64,000 nucleotides of DNA from Azorinus chamasolen (GCA_963576725.1 OY755242.1:2556404-2620403), one strand, 5' to 3'. Counted from the stretch's first letter, positions 35,701 to 47,040 are shown. The notes: generated from the sequence alone by a model not told the origin. Translations and numbers: made by a program.

Positions 35701-35754
35701 ATTTTATGAACAAACGAATATATTGCCTTGGCTGAAACTAGAATGAGATCTATA

Positions 35755-35832
35755 TAATACAATTAGAACAGACCCTGATCAGACTGCTCCTACATGATCT
35801 GTCTAATTTTGGTCTACTCTGTGTGCTACATG
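35755..35832. repeat. AGACC-hairpin MITE core, copy f
   Basis: 'agaacagaccctgatcagac' faces 'gtctaattttggtctactct' around 'tgctcctacatgatc'. Confidence 0.5.
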
Positions 35833-36060
35833 CCATAAACAGAATTTTGGGAAAGGGTTATTACTAAGTGACAGTATGCAATTTGATAAGTACTGTGAAC
35901 TGACATGCATTGGTGATATTATGCCTATCTTCTGCCATTCAAGCTTTTGTTTCGTTGTGATATCTTCTAATTGCAGTGCAGCACTATTGTGACTCTCTAT
36001 CTTTAGTACTCTAATAATGGTAAAGCATAGCAAGCAGAGTTAATTAAATAATTATGAGTC

Positions 36061-36396
36061 ATGTTTTTAAAATTCCAATCTAGCACTTTATATCTGTGTG
36101 AACAGTTTACCCCTTTCAGTGTTATCACTAAGTATCCAACCAGGTGTAGGGTAAGGGCGGGTACTACCTCTGATAAATCAGTTTATGCCATGACAGATAG
36201 TAAACGATATGCTGTTTCAAAGGTCAAAGGGTTTCGGATGAAGTCTTTTGTATACAATGGGTGCTGCCTATGGAACAGTCTTCCTCAAGATATATGGGAT
36301 GCCACTTCTATCTCTGATTTCAAATTTAAGTTAAAGAATATATTTTATTTTCAATTCAATTGTTACTTTGATGATGTATTGAATATAATATTTTAG
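36061..36396 (+). pseudogene. LINE reverse-transcriptase C-terminal fragment
   Basis: 111-residue plus-strand frame with YPTRCRVRAGTTSDKS, then VYNGCCLWNSLPQDIWDATS and FKFKLKNIF before a stop. 'W N sLP..i....s...FK..lk' is the usual tail of CR1/L2/RTE-like LINE polyproteins. Upstream RT domains are missing, so this is a 5'-truncated copy; it sits just before the pearl element at 36589. Confidence 0.75.
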
Positions 36397-36588
36397 CATG
36401 GCAATTTAAAATTTAATATGCCGAAAAGGTTAATCCCAATTTTATTACATGAACAGTGTGTGTACCGTATTTGGTCCAACTATTCCAATGGTATTATTCA
36501 TTACTCAATAGTTTTAGTTATGTGTACTTGTATTTTCATCCAGCATGTGATAGATAGTAATTCTGTGATTGTAATGTATGTCCATTTT

Positions 36589-37770
36589 CAGCTCACCTGA
36601 GCAAAGCTCAAGGTGAGCTTTTGGGATACTTGAATGTCCGGCGTCCGTCGTGCGTCGTCCGTCGTCAATAATTTACTTGTTAACACTCTAGTTGTCACAA
36701 TTGTAGTCCAATCTTCATGAAACTTGGTCAGAATGAATGTCTTGATCAAATCTCGGACGAGTTGAAAGTGTGTCAAGTAAGGTTAAAAACTAGGTCACTA
36801 GGTCAAATAGTAGGAAAACCTTGTGAACCCTCTACATGTCACATTTTCATGAAACTTGGTCAGAATGATTGTCTTGATGAAATCTCGGAGGGGTTTGAAA
36901 AATGGGTTATGTGGGGTAAAAAACTAGGTCACTAGGTCAAACAGTAGAAAAACCTTGTGAACACTCTAGTGGTCACAATTTTAGTTGAATCTTCATGAAA
37001 CTTGGTCAGAATGAATGTCTTGATAAAATCTTGGACGATTTCGAAAGTGGGTCAAGTGGAGTTAAAACCTAGGTCACTAAGTCAAACAGTAGAAAAACCT
37101 TGTGAACACTCTAGTGGTCACAGTTTTTGTCCGATCTTCATGAAACGTAGTCATAATGATTGTCTTAATAAAATCTCAAACGAGTTTGAAAGTGGGTTAT
37201 GTGGGGTGAAAAACTAGGTCACTAGGTCAAATAGTAGGAAAACCTTGTGAACACTCTAGAGGTCACATTTATAGCCAAATCTTCATGGAAATTGGTCAGA
37301 ATGATTGTCCTAATAAAAGTTTGGACAAATTTGAAAGTGGGTTATGTGAGGTCAAAAAGTAGGTCACTGGGTCATGTCTTAGAAAAATCTAGTTTACACT
37401 CCAGTGGCCACCTTTTTAGCCAAGTATTCCTCAAACTTTCTCAGAGTGTTTGTCTTGGTGATATAAAGGTTGAGTGTGATCATGGGTTGGGTGGGAATAA
37501 AAAGTAGGTCACTAGGTCAAATCTTAAAAATACTTTAGAGGGCACATTTTCAGCCCAATCTTCATTGGTCAGAATCATTGTCTTGATAAAATCAATATAC
37601 TAAATCTCTGAAAATCTTGTTCTGCAGAACCACTGCTCATGATCCACTATCAACATTGTTCAAATATTGCCCCTAAGGTCAATATTGACCCTACCCATGG
37701 GCTACCCAGCAAAAAGCTTAAATCTATGGTAATCAGGTGAGCGAATAGGGGCTATCTTGGCCCTCTTGTT
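36589..37770 (+). mobile_element. Pearl/HINE-like element, about 140-bp units
   Basis: The left end is a hairpin (gctcacctgagc / gctcaaggtgagc, 36591-36618) followed by GTCC/GTCG-rich text. Six to seven units with 'cttcatgaaacttggtcaga' and 'aactaggtcactaggtcaaa' follow. The right end is an imperfect stem around 'ggctatcttggcc' then CTCTTGTT (37763-37770). Confidence 0.8.
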
Positions 37771-38149
37771 ATATATCTTAATATAATTTATCTAGTCTTA
37801 CACTTCGGGAACATTCTGTGATGTTGATTGTGATAACTTCCTATGCCATACAATGCTATATCTTAAGGACCACAATGGAAATAAGAGTATCTATTACTCT
37901 TTTTTGTGTCATCCTTGGTACATAATGTCGATTGACATGGCGTTTTTAGATAATACATTTTGTTGCTTGTTTATTATGTATGTTTTGACAACAGAAAGCG
38001 ATCCGTCATCAGTCATATGTCAACTCAACAGAACTTCAACTCATGTTCTTCTAGGATTATTGGATTCAGATCTAGTCAACCGCTTTAATACAAATTAAAG
38101 CTTGACTGATGGTTACTGAGATACGCGATACAGGACCACCATGGTCGTA
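37771..38149. other. No recognisable feature
   Basis: Intronic AT-rich DNA. The open frame 37853-38098 has no recognised domain. Confidence 0.35.
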
Positions 38150-38605
38150 TTGTATTCATATGAATGGAATGATTTTCAGTCAGCCCATTTATTCTTTTTT
38201 ATGATATTGATGAGTATGGCTTTCAGTCAGCCTGTCTGTATCAAATTTTGTAATACAGATTATTTTAATTGTGATATTCATGAGCATGGATTTCAGTCAA
38301 CCTGTCTGTATCAAGTTTGTTAATTAATACAGTTTATGCGGTTCCTTGCAGTTAGTGGTTTTATATCTATTGTATATTTTTTGCATATCTTACATGACCG
38401 GATAGACAATCATGTAGTTCCTTCCGGCAAATGATATCATATAATTAGATTGTATATCTATTGTATATCCTTCATTGTCTGGATAGATAATCATGCGGTT
38501 CGTTTCGATATTTGATTTCATCCATGTGAAGCGCCTATGAACGCACATATCCAGTGTAGAAAAGTGTGCTATATAACTGTGGTATAATAATAATAAGAAG
38601 AATAA
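38150..38605 (-). repeat. ATT-tailed interspersed repeat, inverted copy
   Basis: Reverse-orientation match to 21128-21720: 'gattttcagtcagcccattt', 'ttcagtcaacctgtctgtat', 'ccatgtgaagcgcct' and a terminal (ATA/AAG)n tail near 38583-38605. Only two of the 66-bp units are present. Confidence 0.65.
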
Positions 38606-38723
38606 GTATGGTTTTGTAAACGTAATAGTGGAAGCGTGCCTTTAATTGTTAATATTAAAGGACAAATTTATACCATTTTTGCATTCAAAACACTATTTGT
38701 CCACTGTGTGACTTTACTTCTAG

Positions 38724-38922
38724 GTACAATCAAGTAGCTTCTGCTAAACTAAAAGACAACAATCCTGACATAGTTGACCTCAGTGATCCTAACCGAGCCT
38801 TGAAACTCGCTGAGAGATATGGAGAGCTCTTCCACGATACATGGACTGATGCCTACATGGCACAGCAAGACTTGGGCATTCCAGACAGAGATGTTATTCA
38901 TGATCTTCTGAATGTACTAAAG
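38724..38922 (+). CDS. MIEAP-type C-terminal domain, exon 1 of 4
   Basis: 199 bp between acceptor gactttacttctag and donor CTAAAG then GTTTGT. It encodes YNQVASAKLKDNNPDIVDLS, DPNRALKLAERYGELFHDTW, TDAYMAQQDLGIPDRD and VIHDLLNVLK. The 'DP.R...la..y.elf...W.da' pattern opens the C-terminal domain of SPATA18/MIEAP (mitochondria-eating protein), which in vertebrates acts in mitochondrial quality control. The first base completes a codon left by the coiled-coil exon at 25606-25866. The exit phase is 0, matching the next exon. Confidence 0.8.
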
Positions 38923-39480
38923 GTTTGTAGAATCATGATTTAGCCAGTATCACGGATTAAATAGTGTGCAGCACTTTTGAGAATATGCATTTTCTGTTCA
39001 GGTAGTAACCAACCTGAAACGGTAACCCGATGCCTTCATGACATATGTATATATATATCAATGAGATGCGCTAGTCAGAACCTGCTTGTGCCCCAGATTT
39101 GTAGAATCTTGATTTGACTAGCATCACAACAAACGGCTTGCAGAGTCATGGAAACAGTACCGATTAGGTCCTGTTGTATTTCAAAAGTAACCAACAACAT
39201 CTGAAAGTTGCAGAGTGGCATATCATGCAGACCTTGATCACAATCTCCAGTTCAAGGCATTTCCAATATAAATGCATTGTTTGCACATATCTGAATGCCC
39301 CTTTAACCTTTTTATATGGATGGTAACAGCATTGAGTTACAGTTCAGATATGTAGATATTTGTCTGATATTTAGTTTGTGAATGCGTAACAACGAGTAAC
39401 AAATCAGGTTTTATACATGTTCTTAACTCGGTCAGTGTAGGAAACCAGCACAACTGTCATTTGCAATTAGTATACATCCA
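38923..39480. other. Intron sequence, no feature
   Basis: AT-rich intron DNA; nothing recognised. Confidence 0.35.
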
Positions 39481-39742
39481 AATAACCCTTTCCTTTATGT
39501 AAACGCCTTTTCGCACATTTGCAACCAGAGTAGACCCAGCTTAGACAGTTCCTATAGAAGCAGTCTGATCAGGGTCTGTCCGGTTTGCTTTTGACGTTAT
39601 AAAGATCTCATTTTACTCATTCTACAGTTTTTGTCAACGCAATAAAATTCCCGTTAAAACATTTATGTTATAAAACTTCAGCTAATAAATATTCAGGATG
39701 TCATCATTTCTTACATTGATACTGAACAGGGGAAGGGATATG
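39481..39742. mobile_element. TTAA-type MITE with AGACC hairpin core, copy g
   Basis: Left end 'taaccctttcctttatg', right end 'ggggaagggatat'. The core has 'agagtagacccagcttagac' facing 'gtctgatcagggtctgtccg' around 'agttcctatagaagca'. Confidence 0.55.
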
Positions 39743-39825
39743 ATGACTTCTAGACGAACCTTCTCACAGGGTCTACACTGTTATGTTATACGTTTGATTA
39801 AAACCAATAATGGATCGCTCTGTAT

Positions 39826-40908
39826 ACAATCTGCTTGCTTTGTATACAAACTACTTGCTCTGTATCCAACTGCTTGCTCTGTATCTAAAATGTTTGCCCT
39901 GTATCCAAACTGCTCTGTATCCAAACTGTTTACTTTGTATACAAACTGCTCTGTATCCAAACTGCTTGCTCTGTATCTAAACTGTTTGCTCTGAATCCAA
40001 ACTATTTGCTCTATATCCAAACTGTTTGCCCTGTATCCAAACTGTTCTGTATCCAAACTGTTTGCTCTGTATCTAAATTGTTTGCTCTGTATCCAAACTG
40101 TTTGCTCTGTATCCAAACGTTTTGCTGTGTATCCAAACTGCTTGCTCTGTATCCAAACTGTTTGCTCTGTGTCCAAACGTTTGGCTCTGTATCCAAACTA
40201 TTTGCTCTGTATCCACCCTGTTTGCGCTGTATCCAAACTGCTCTGTATCCAAACTCTGTATCTACCTAAACTGTTTGCTCTGTATCCAAACTGTTTGCTC
40301 TATATCCAAACTGCTTGCTCTGTATCCAAACTATTTGCTCTGTATGCAACCTGTTTTCCCTGTATCCAAACTGCTTGCTCTGTATCCAAACTGTTTGCTC
40401 TGTATCTAAACTGTTTGCTCTGTATCCAAACTGTTTGCTCTGTATCCAAACGTTTTGCTGTGTATCCAAACTGCTTGCTCGGTATCCAAACTGTTTGCTC
40501 TGTATTCAAACTGTTTACTCTGTATCCAAACTGTTTGCTCTGTATCTAAACTCTGTATACAAACTACTCTGTATCCAAACTGCTTGCTCTGTATCTAAAC
40601 TGTTTGCCCTGTATCAAACCTGCTCCGTATCCAACTGTTTGCTGTGTATCCAAACTGTTTACTCTGTATACAAACTGCTCTGTTTCCAAACTGCTTGCTC
40701 TCTATCTAAACTGTTTGCTCTGTATCCAAACTGTTTGCTGTGTATCCAAACTGTTTACTCTGTATCCAAACTGCTTGCTCTGTATCCAAACTGTTTGCTC
40801 TGTATCCAAACTGTTTGTTCTGTATCTATACTTTTATCGCTTTATCCAAACTGTTTGCGCTGTATCCAAATTGGATACAAACTATTTGCTCTGTATCCAA
40901 ACTGTTTG
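39826..40908. repeat. 20-bp minisatellite in the MIEAP-like intron
   Basis: About 50 imperfect copies of ctgtatccaaactgtttgct (20-21 bp). Because 20 is not a multiple of three and the unit contains no stop, long frames exist on both strands (up to 200 codons). They repeat the same few residues and are not genes. Confidence 0.95.
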
Positions 40909-41061
40909 CAACGGTGATCATCAGTTTAACTGCAGCTTTGAAATAGTGTATGGTTAAAGTACTTTACTATTAGTGAACTAATATAAGAAATTAACTTTTT
41001 GGATATGTTGATTTGTAAGTCTGAATATAACGCATGATTATACATATGTGTTCCGCAACAG

Positions 41062-41151
41062 GAGAGCTACAAGTTCTGTGAAGCGTTAAGTGGTACCCAA
41101 TTGGAAAGCCTTAGCAGCGTCTTGTTGTACCCTTGTCAGGATCCATTCCAG
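41062..41151 (+). CDS. MIEAP-type C-terminal domain, exon 2 of 4
   Basis: 90 bp, phase 0 to phase 0, between acceptor gtgttccgcaacag and donor TTCCAG then GTATGT. It encodes ESYKFCEALSGTQLESLSSV then LLYPCQDPFQ. It continues the helix begun by VIHDLLNVLK of the exon at 38724 ('lk e.y.fce'). Confidence 0.8.
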
Positions 41152-41159
41152 GTATGTCT

Positions 41160-41480
41160 TTAACCCGTCACCTCACACGACATTGAGTGCCTTTGCAAAC
41201 AGAGAAGACCCAGATGTATGTGCTTATTACAGTAGAACCTGCCGAAAGCGGTCAACAAAATGAGATCTTAGTATTGGTCTGTAAGACAGGTGGTAACTTA
41301 ATGCAGCTCAAAAGTAAAACAGAAAGCTCCTATAGGAGTTTTCGTCATTACGTTTGTTCTGCATTAAACAACCACCTGCATTTTGAAACTCCTATGTCCA
41401 ATAAAAGAATGGCCGCTTAAACAGGTTCTACTGTACTTGGTTGCTTATGGATCTGATTCTATAGTTTATGCAAAGGCCAA
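41160..41480. mobile_element. TTAA-type AGACC-hairpin MITE split by a pogo-type MITE
   Basis: 'ttaacccgtcacctcacacg' and 'ttgcaaacagagaagaccca' match the left half of the element at 57068. After 41435 the text resumes with 'ggttgcttatggatctgatt' and 'gcaaaggcc', matching its right half. The right TTAA end is not found. Confidence 0.55.
41228..41435. mobile_element. Pogo-type (Tc1/mariner) palindromic MITE
   Basis: Bounded by TA-CAGTAGAACCTG and CAGGTTCTACTG-TA. Inner arms 'ggtggtaacttaatgcag' / 'ctgcattaaacaaccacc' pair and the apex is gctcctataggag. TA target and CAGT...ACTG ends fit pogo/Tigger-like elements. Confidence 0.75.
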
Positions 41481-41532
41481 TTATCAAAGCTCTTGATGTC
41501 ATTATATGTATATTATATGTACATTATATATT

Positions 41533-41804
41533 TGTTGTGTGCGGTGGTCTAGTGGTAAGGGGCTTGACTACCAATCCGTGTGTCCAGGGTTCAAATCCCA
41601 GTTCCTCCCGGAAATTTCAGGGATGCTTGTCAGTGTCTCCCACTCGCACCTCCTCTCCACCCAGGAGTTAAAAGGGGTACCTATGAGGGTCACTAGCCGG
41701 TACGGCGGCTGCATGATTGCGCCATACGTTAGCAGTGCTCAATATTGTAGGCGAATGACCAGGGGAGTAAATGTACAGTCGGCTTAACGGTCATTCGGAC
41801 TGAA
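41533..41804 (+). mobile_element. tRNA-derived SINE, copy 2
   Basis: A-box-like 'ggtggtctagtggtaagg', B-box 'gggttcaaatccc', then the family body ending 'cggactgaa'. The acceptor stem does not pair. It directly precedes the LINE 5' monomers. Confidence 0.85.
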
Positions 41805-41837
41805 ATTTGACTATAAATAGGTACATTTTTACTCTGG

Positions 41838-42600
41838 AAGGAGACAGCACCGTTCATCAACTGAATAGTTGTACATGCAATATACTTACCTGTTACGGTA
41901 CATATATCTGTAACTACTCACATTGGTGGTTATTCATACGCATTCAGTACAACGAACTGTGTAGACCCATATCAGGGGGCCTATCGAGACCCCCTGTTAG
42001 GAATCAGCACCTTTCGTTAACTGAAAAGTTATACATGCAATATGCTTATGGTGCATTTAACTGTTTAACCCGCATGATAGTTATGCATACACATTCTGGA
42101 CGGCGTACTGCGTAGACCCATATCAGGGGACCCCTTGAGGCCCCCCTGGCGCGAGTCGGCACCGTTCGTTAACTGAAGGGTTATGCATGTAATGTAATTA
42201 CTTGTCATGATGCATTTATCTGTAACTACCCGCAAGGATAGTTATTCATACACTTTCTGGATGACGAACTGCGTAGACCCATATCAGAGGATCCCTCGAG
42301 GGCCGCAGGTAGGGGTCAACATCGCTCGTGTATATAATATACTTACCTGTTATGATGCATATAGTTACTAGGAGTGATAGTTTTTTCACAGACATTCATG
42401 GCGACAGACTGTGTAGACCCATATCAGACGGCCCCTCATGGGTCGCTAGTAGGGATAGCACCTTTCCATTTGACTGACTGGGCATTCCGTTTGGATATGT
42501 AACTATCCACGGGTTTAAAATGTGTGTAGAACCATGTCGGGGTATCCCTTCGGTGCCCCTTATACGGTTCATCCCAGTTCGTAGCTATCCTCTCATAAAT
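41838..42600 (+). repeat. Tandem 5' monomers of the LINE
   Basis: Five progressively diverged units of about 115-160 bp, each with 'cgttaactgaa', 'tgcaatatacttacctgtta' and 'gtagacccatatcagggg' (near 41961, 42112, 42272, 42412, 42526). They end shortly before the LINE endonuclease start at 42872, like the promoter monomers of some L1 elements. A TATAAATA lies upstream near 41812. Confidence 0.65.
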
Positions 42601-42871
42601 ATGCGCATTTCAGTTAATAAATGTATATGCTTCGTAAATATGTTAGACGTCAAATACGGGTATCGGCACCCTTTCTTTACGGAAAGGCTCCGAATCTGTG
42701 CTAGCACTCTTGTTTTTAGTTTCGGCAAGGTTGCATATATAAGCTCTTACGACGATGGTAAGCGGGTATATCAATACCTTTTAGAGAAACAGACTTTACA
42801 TTCCTTTAGATCTCGCTTGTGTATACCACGCGTGTACAGCTGCATTCAATCCATTTACACTTCTTTGACAA

Positions 42872-43375
42872 ATGGTAACCGATAGTAATGACGTCCTTCA
42901 TATCCTGTCACTAAACGGTCAGGGACTTCGGGACAGAACGAAACGTAACAGATTACAACAGTGTTTATCTCAGCAAAAGACAAATATAGTGTACTTACAG
43001 GAAACACATTTTACCCTGGATATCGCCGACATTTTATAGCACGAATTTACAGATTGGGATTTATACAATTCATATGGCGAATCAAATAGTAAAGGCTGCT
43101 CAATTCTTATACAGAAATCGCTGAACTGTGTTATTTTAAGTCATTTTAGCGACACAGGAAGCAGGTATGATTTTATTAATGTTGAAACAAAAAATAACAC
43201 ATATGCATTATTAAACATATATGCCTTTAACGCCAAAAAAGAACGGCAAACTTTTTTCTTGAAGGTAATTGAAACACTCGGTAATTATTCAGAAGGCATA
43301 CTTATCTTAGGAGGAGATTTTAATGAAGTATTAAACCAGTCGAATAGAATAGCCAGATCACAATATCCCTTAAAC
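42872..43375 (+). pseudogene. LINE endonuclease domain
   Basis: Reading from ATG at 42872: LHILSLNGQGLRDR (catalytic Asn), TNIVYLQETHFTLD (catalytic Glu), a stop at about 43037, then KGCSILIQKSLNCVILS, YALLNIYAFNAKKER and ILILGGDFNEVLNQ (Asp-x-Asn). The terminal S-D-H motif is missing: after NRIARS the text jumps to LRSPVKRGPGFW, an internal loss of roughly 90 codons. Confidence 0.85.
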
Positions 43376-43389
43376 TAAGATCTCCGGTA

Positions 43390-44424
43390 AAGAGGGGCCC
43401 GGGTTTTTGGAAACTAAATAACGTGCACATTGAAGATGAACTATATCGAGAAAAAATTCTAAAAGTTATTAAACGTTGCTCTGCTGCAGACATTCCTAGT
43501 TACCAGGCAAAGTGGGAACTATGTAAATGCGAAATAAAAATTGCCTCGATAAAATATTCTAAACAAAAATCAAGAGAAAGAAATAATAATTTACAATTCT
43601 TAGAAAAACAATTAAGACAATATTGTTCGTACCCTAATCCTAACATAACAATACAGAATATAATTATAGAATTAGAAAATGAAATTCAACAAATATATGA
43701 TTATAAAGCGAAAGGGGCCCGGATTCGCTCTAGGATTCAATATTTAGAGGAGGGTGAATTTTTTTAAAATTCTTCATTAACTTAGAAAGATCAAGACAAA
43801 ATCGAACAATAATAACCTCACTTATGGTTGATAATCAAAGAATATTAGATCCTGATGAAATCCTAAAAAACGGAAGCAAACTTTTTCGAACAATTATATA
43901 AATCAACGAATGCAGATACACATTATAATGAATACCTTCAAAACATTGAACTAGAAAACAAATTAACTGACTCTGAAGCAGATTTATGCGAAGGAGATAT
44001 TCTACCGGAAGAAGCAAAATTAGCTGCATTTGGAATGGAATTAAACAAAAGTCCGGGGCCTGACGGTCTCACGGTAGAATTTTATAGAACATTTTGGAAG
44101 AGCTTAGAACAGCTTTTAATTGGATCATTTAACGAAAGTTATGTAAAATGTAAATTATCGTGAAGCCAAAGGCAGTGTATAATTTCATTAATATATAAAA
44201 AGTCAGACATTGAAAACATTGAAAACTGGAGACCAATCTCTTTGCTGAATATTGACTTCAAAATAGCAGCTAGGGTATTAGCTATACGACTTCAAGTTCT
44301 CCCAAAACTTGTAAGCCTTGATCAGCAAAGTTTTATACAAAATAGATTCATAGGTTTTAACATACGTCAAATACAAGACGTAATAGATTATTGTGACATG
44401 TTAGACATAAACGGTGCAATCTTA
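43390..44424 (+). pseudogene. LINE linker and first half of reverse transcriptase
   Basis: RSPVKRGPGFWKLNNVHIED and a lysine-rich helix (43423-43767), then a frame change. RT motifs follow: NKSPGPDGLTVEFYRTFW, IISLIYKKSD, ENWRPISLLNIDFKIAARVL and QQSFIQNRFIGFNIRQIQDV, with a stop after VKCKLS (about 44161). The reading ends DMLDINGAI where the (AC)n-core copy begins. Confidence 0.85.
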
Positions 44425-44935
44425 CCCTTAACGGCTTACCTGCAGGTGCTCTGACTTCAGCAAAGTCATTGAGTACATATTGGACGGATTGTCACAGTTA
44501 TATGCTATGTTTTTCATGTTGTCCTGTGTTCACCGTCGTCTATGTTGTGGGTAAGTCCAGCGGGGATACCTTTATTTACAATATTTGTAAAGCTAGGGTG
44601 ACTTTGAGAGAAGTGTGAGGTTAGGACGTCCGTAAACCGGTTTAAACCCCCAGTGGTGTTTTTGCTACTGACCGTGCCAAGGCGGTACTCTCTTTGTCAC
44701 CCTTCCTTTTGTTTGCCTTGCGTCTTTGTGCTTGTGATTTGTTCATGTGTGGAACATTTGTCTCTGGTTCTTGTGTGTCTTTTGGTGTTTTCTATGTTCA
44801 TTTCGTGTGTGTGTGTGTGTGTGTGTGTGCGTTTGGGTGTGTGGTTGTGTGTGTGAGTGTCATGCTGTCTATCGGTGTTTTGGCGGTGGTTGCGTCTTGA
44901 ATGTGGCTTTTCCTGCTTGACTTTACTACTTTTCC
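44425..44935 (-). mobile_element. (AC)n-core repeat, copy 6, inside the LINE RT
   Basis: Begins 'cccttaacggcttacctgca', includes 'aaccggtttaaacccccagt' and a GT block, ends 'tttactacttttcc'. RT reads NGAI before and FLDFKKAVDTIDW after, so the insertion split a conserved catalytic segment. Truncated relative to copies 1 and 5. Confidence 0.85.
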
Positions 44936-45515
44936 TTTTTTAGATTTCAAAAAAGCTGTTGACACTATTGATTGGAACTTTATGTTTAAGGTGTTGAAAT
45001 ACTTTGGCTTCAAATACGGTTTTATAAACTGGGTAAAGGTCTTTTACAACGATATAATGTCTTCCGTTATAAATAACGGCTGGAAATCAAACTATTTTAA
45101 TATATCACTTGGGACACGTCAAGGATGTCCTTTATCGGCTCTCTTATTTGTCATGATCGCAGAAATTTTAGCAATTAAAATTAGGTCATGTAATAATATT
45201 GCTGGAATTGAGGTAAAACTGAACAATAATATTCATAATATAAAAATTTCGCAACTAGCTGACGATACCACCTTATTCTTAAAAAATAAAGCGGAAATAG
45301 AAGATGCTATATCAGTTGTAGAGGAATTTGGTACCTACTCTGGATTAAAATTAAAGAAAAGGAAAACGGAAGGAATTTGGCTCGGAAAACACAGAATAAA
45401 TGATGATTCATTTCAAAGTATACAGTTCAGAAACGATTATGTGAAAACGCTAGGTGTATATTTTGGACATGCTAAAAAGCTTGTGTATAGAAAAAAATTG
45501 GGACAGCAAAATTGA
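44936..45515 (+). pseudogene. LINE reverse transcriptase, catalytic half
   Basis: LDFKKAVDTIDWNFMFKVLK (first catalytic Asp), NISLGTRQGCPLSALLFVMI, KISQLADDTTLFLKN (the A/F-D-D motif) and LKLKKRKTEGIWLGK. All RT signatures are intact in this half, although the ORF is cut upstream by the (AC)n-core insertion. Confidence 0.9.
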
Positions 45516-46919
45516 AGAGGTAAAAAATCATATCAATCTTTGGATCCGCAGAAAGCTTACATTTTACGGTAAAATAACAATAATAAAATCCACACTTCTT
45601 CCATAATTTACATATCTGATGCTATCTACATTTACTCCAATTGCAATTATCGATCAATTAAATTCACTGTTTTTTTTAAATTTCTCTGGAACAATAAATC
45701 CGAAAAAATCAAACGACTCACATTAATAGGCGAAAGAAATAAAGGTGGCCTAGACATGATTGACATAGATAGTTACCAGAAAACTCTAAAAATGAAATGG
45801 ATAAAGTGTCTCACAGACAAACAAGTTGCTAACTGGAAAGTAATTCCACAGTATTTCTAAACCAATACGACCATAGTCTATTAGTTTTTAAAATGAATAT
45901 AGACACTTTTAGGTCATTACCGAAAATACGGAAACCTCTGCCTATATTTTATAAAACACTACTTGAAAACTGGATCTCCTTTAAACACACGGCACTATCT
46001 CCAACACCGGCAATCTTTTATGACATAAGACAACAAATATTATGGGGAAATCATCATAAAAAGCATAATGGAAATGTCTTATATTTAATAACTGGATAAA
46101 ATCAGGTTTTATTTTTGTTAATGATATATTAGGAAAAGATGTTAAAATTAACGATACATTTTTTTAACACTTAATAGAAAAAAGGCATGGATAACTGAAT
46201 TATATAAGCTAAAAGCTGCACTCCCTAAAACATGGTTGAACTGCGTTAGAAAAGATAATTCAAGAAAATGCACAGTTAAAACAAAACTAGAAATAAAAGT
46301 AAACGGAAAAGAATTTGTAAATATTTCAAATAAAGACATAAGGCGTACATTAACTCAACGTAAATTCAAAAGACCATACCTACATACTTATTGGAATGAT
46401 TTACTCAACATAGAAACAAGCTGGGATACAGTATACACATTCATAAATAAAGTTTTAGTAGACAATAGAGTTAAACAGTATAAATTCAAATTAATGCATA
46501 ACATAACAGCTACTAATGCAATTTTATGTCAATGGAAGATATATAATTCTTCAAATTGTTTATACTGTAATAATATTGAATATTTAAATCACTTCTTCAT
46601 TGATTGTGAGTATTTAAACCAGTTTTGGGACCTCATCTCGGATGCTTTTAGCCGCTGTGGCATTACGAAGCATGTTCGGAACTTAAAATTTATAATATCA
46701 GGATACAAAATCGAATCGATAGAATACAAATTTGTAAACATCTTATTTTCATACATCGGATTCTCTCTATATAAAGGATATTTTAGCAGCGAAAGACGGA
46801 CGAAAACATGCAACATAAACTATATACTGACGGATGAATTAAGCATACTTATCAAATACTACAATAGTAAAGGTATTCCATGTTACTTCCTCACAAAGTT
46901 TTACGATTGCCTTCGGTGA
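45516..46919 (+). pseudogene. LINE C-terminal region with CCHC-like motif
   Basis: Broken frames with INLWIRRKLTFYGKITIIKS, GERNKGGLDMIDIDSYQKTL, then an intact 228-residue stretch at 46236-46919 containing CLYCNNIEYLNHFFIDC (C-x2-C-x7-H-x4-C), typical of L1/Tx1 ORF2 tails. It ends in TGA at 46917-46919. Confidence 0.8.
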
Positions 46920-47040
46920 CGGTAGAACAATGGTTGAGTTGAATATTACACAACATTACATTTACTTTCTTTATTCTCTCTTTTATATTGTTATATTGTT
47001 AAAATGTAAATAAACGGACTGGCTTATTCTAGTTCCAAAG

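Larger units (their letters stand above)
41838..47040 (+). mobile_element. Tx1/L1-type non-LTR retrotransposon, degenerate
   Basis: From 5' to 3': tandem monomers, an apurinic endonuclease (42872-43375), a linker (43390-43770), reverse transcriptase split by an (AC)n-core insertion (44010-45515), and a C-terminal region with a CCHC-like motif (45520-46919), then about 120 bp of 3' UTR. The RGPGFWKLN linker and WRPISLLNIDFKI RT text point to the L1/Tx1 group. Several stops and frameshifts and an internal deletion make it inactive. It lies in the long intron between MIEAP exons 2 and 3, in the same orientation. Confidence 0.85.

Noticed and set aside
39826..40908. CRISPR-like array of short direct repeats
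   Set aside because: The 20-bp repeats are contiguous without unique spacers and lie in a eukaryotic intron; it is a minisatellite.
41533..41610. Functional tRNA gene
   Set aside because: A- and B-box are present but the acceptor arm does not pair and the segment continues into a shared repeat body; it is a SINE.
42520..42885. 121-residue frame before the LINE endonuclease as ORF1
   Set aside because: It runs from the last 5' monomer and shows no coiled coil, RRM or zinc knuckle; no support for an ORF1 protein.
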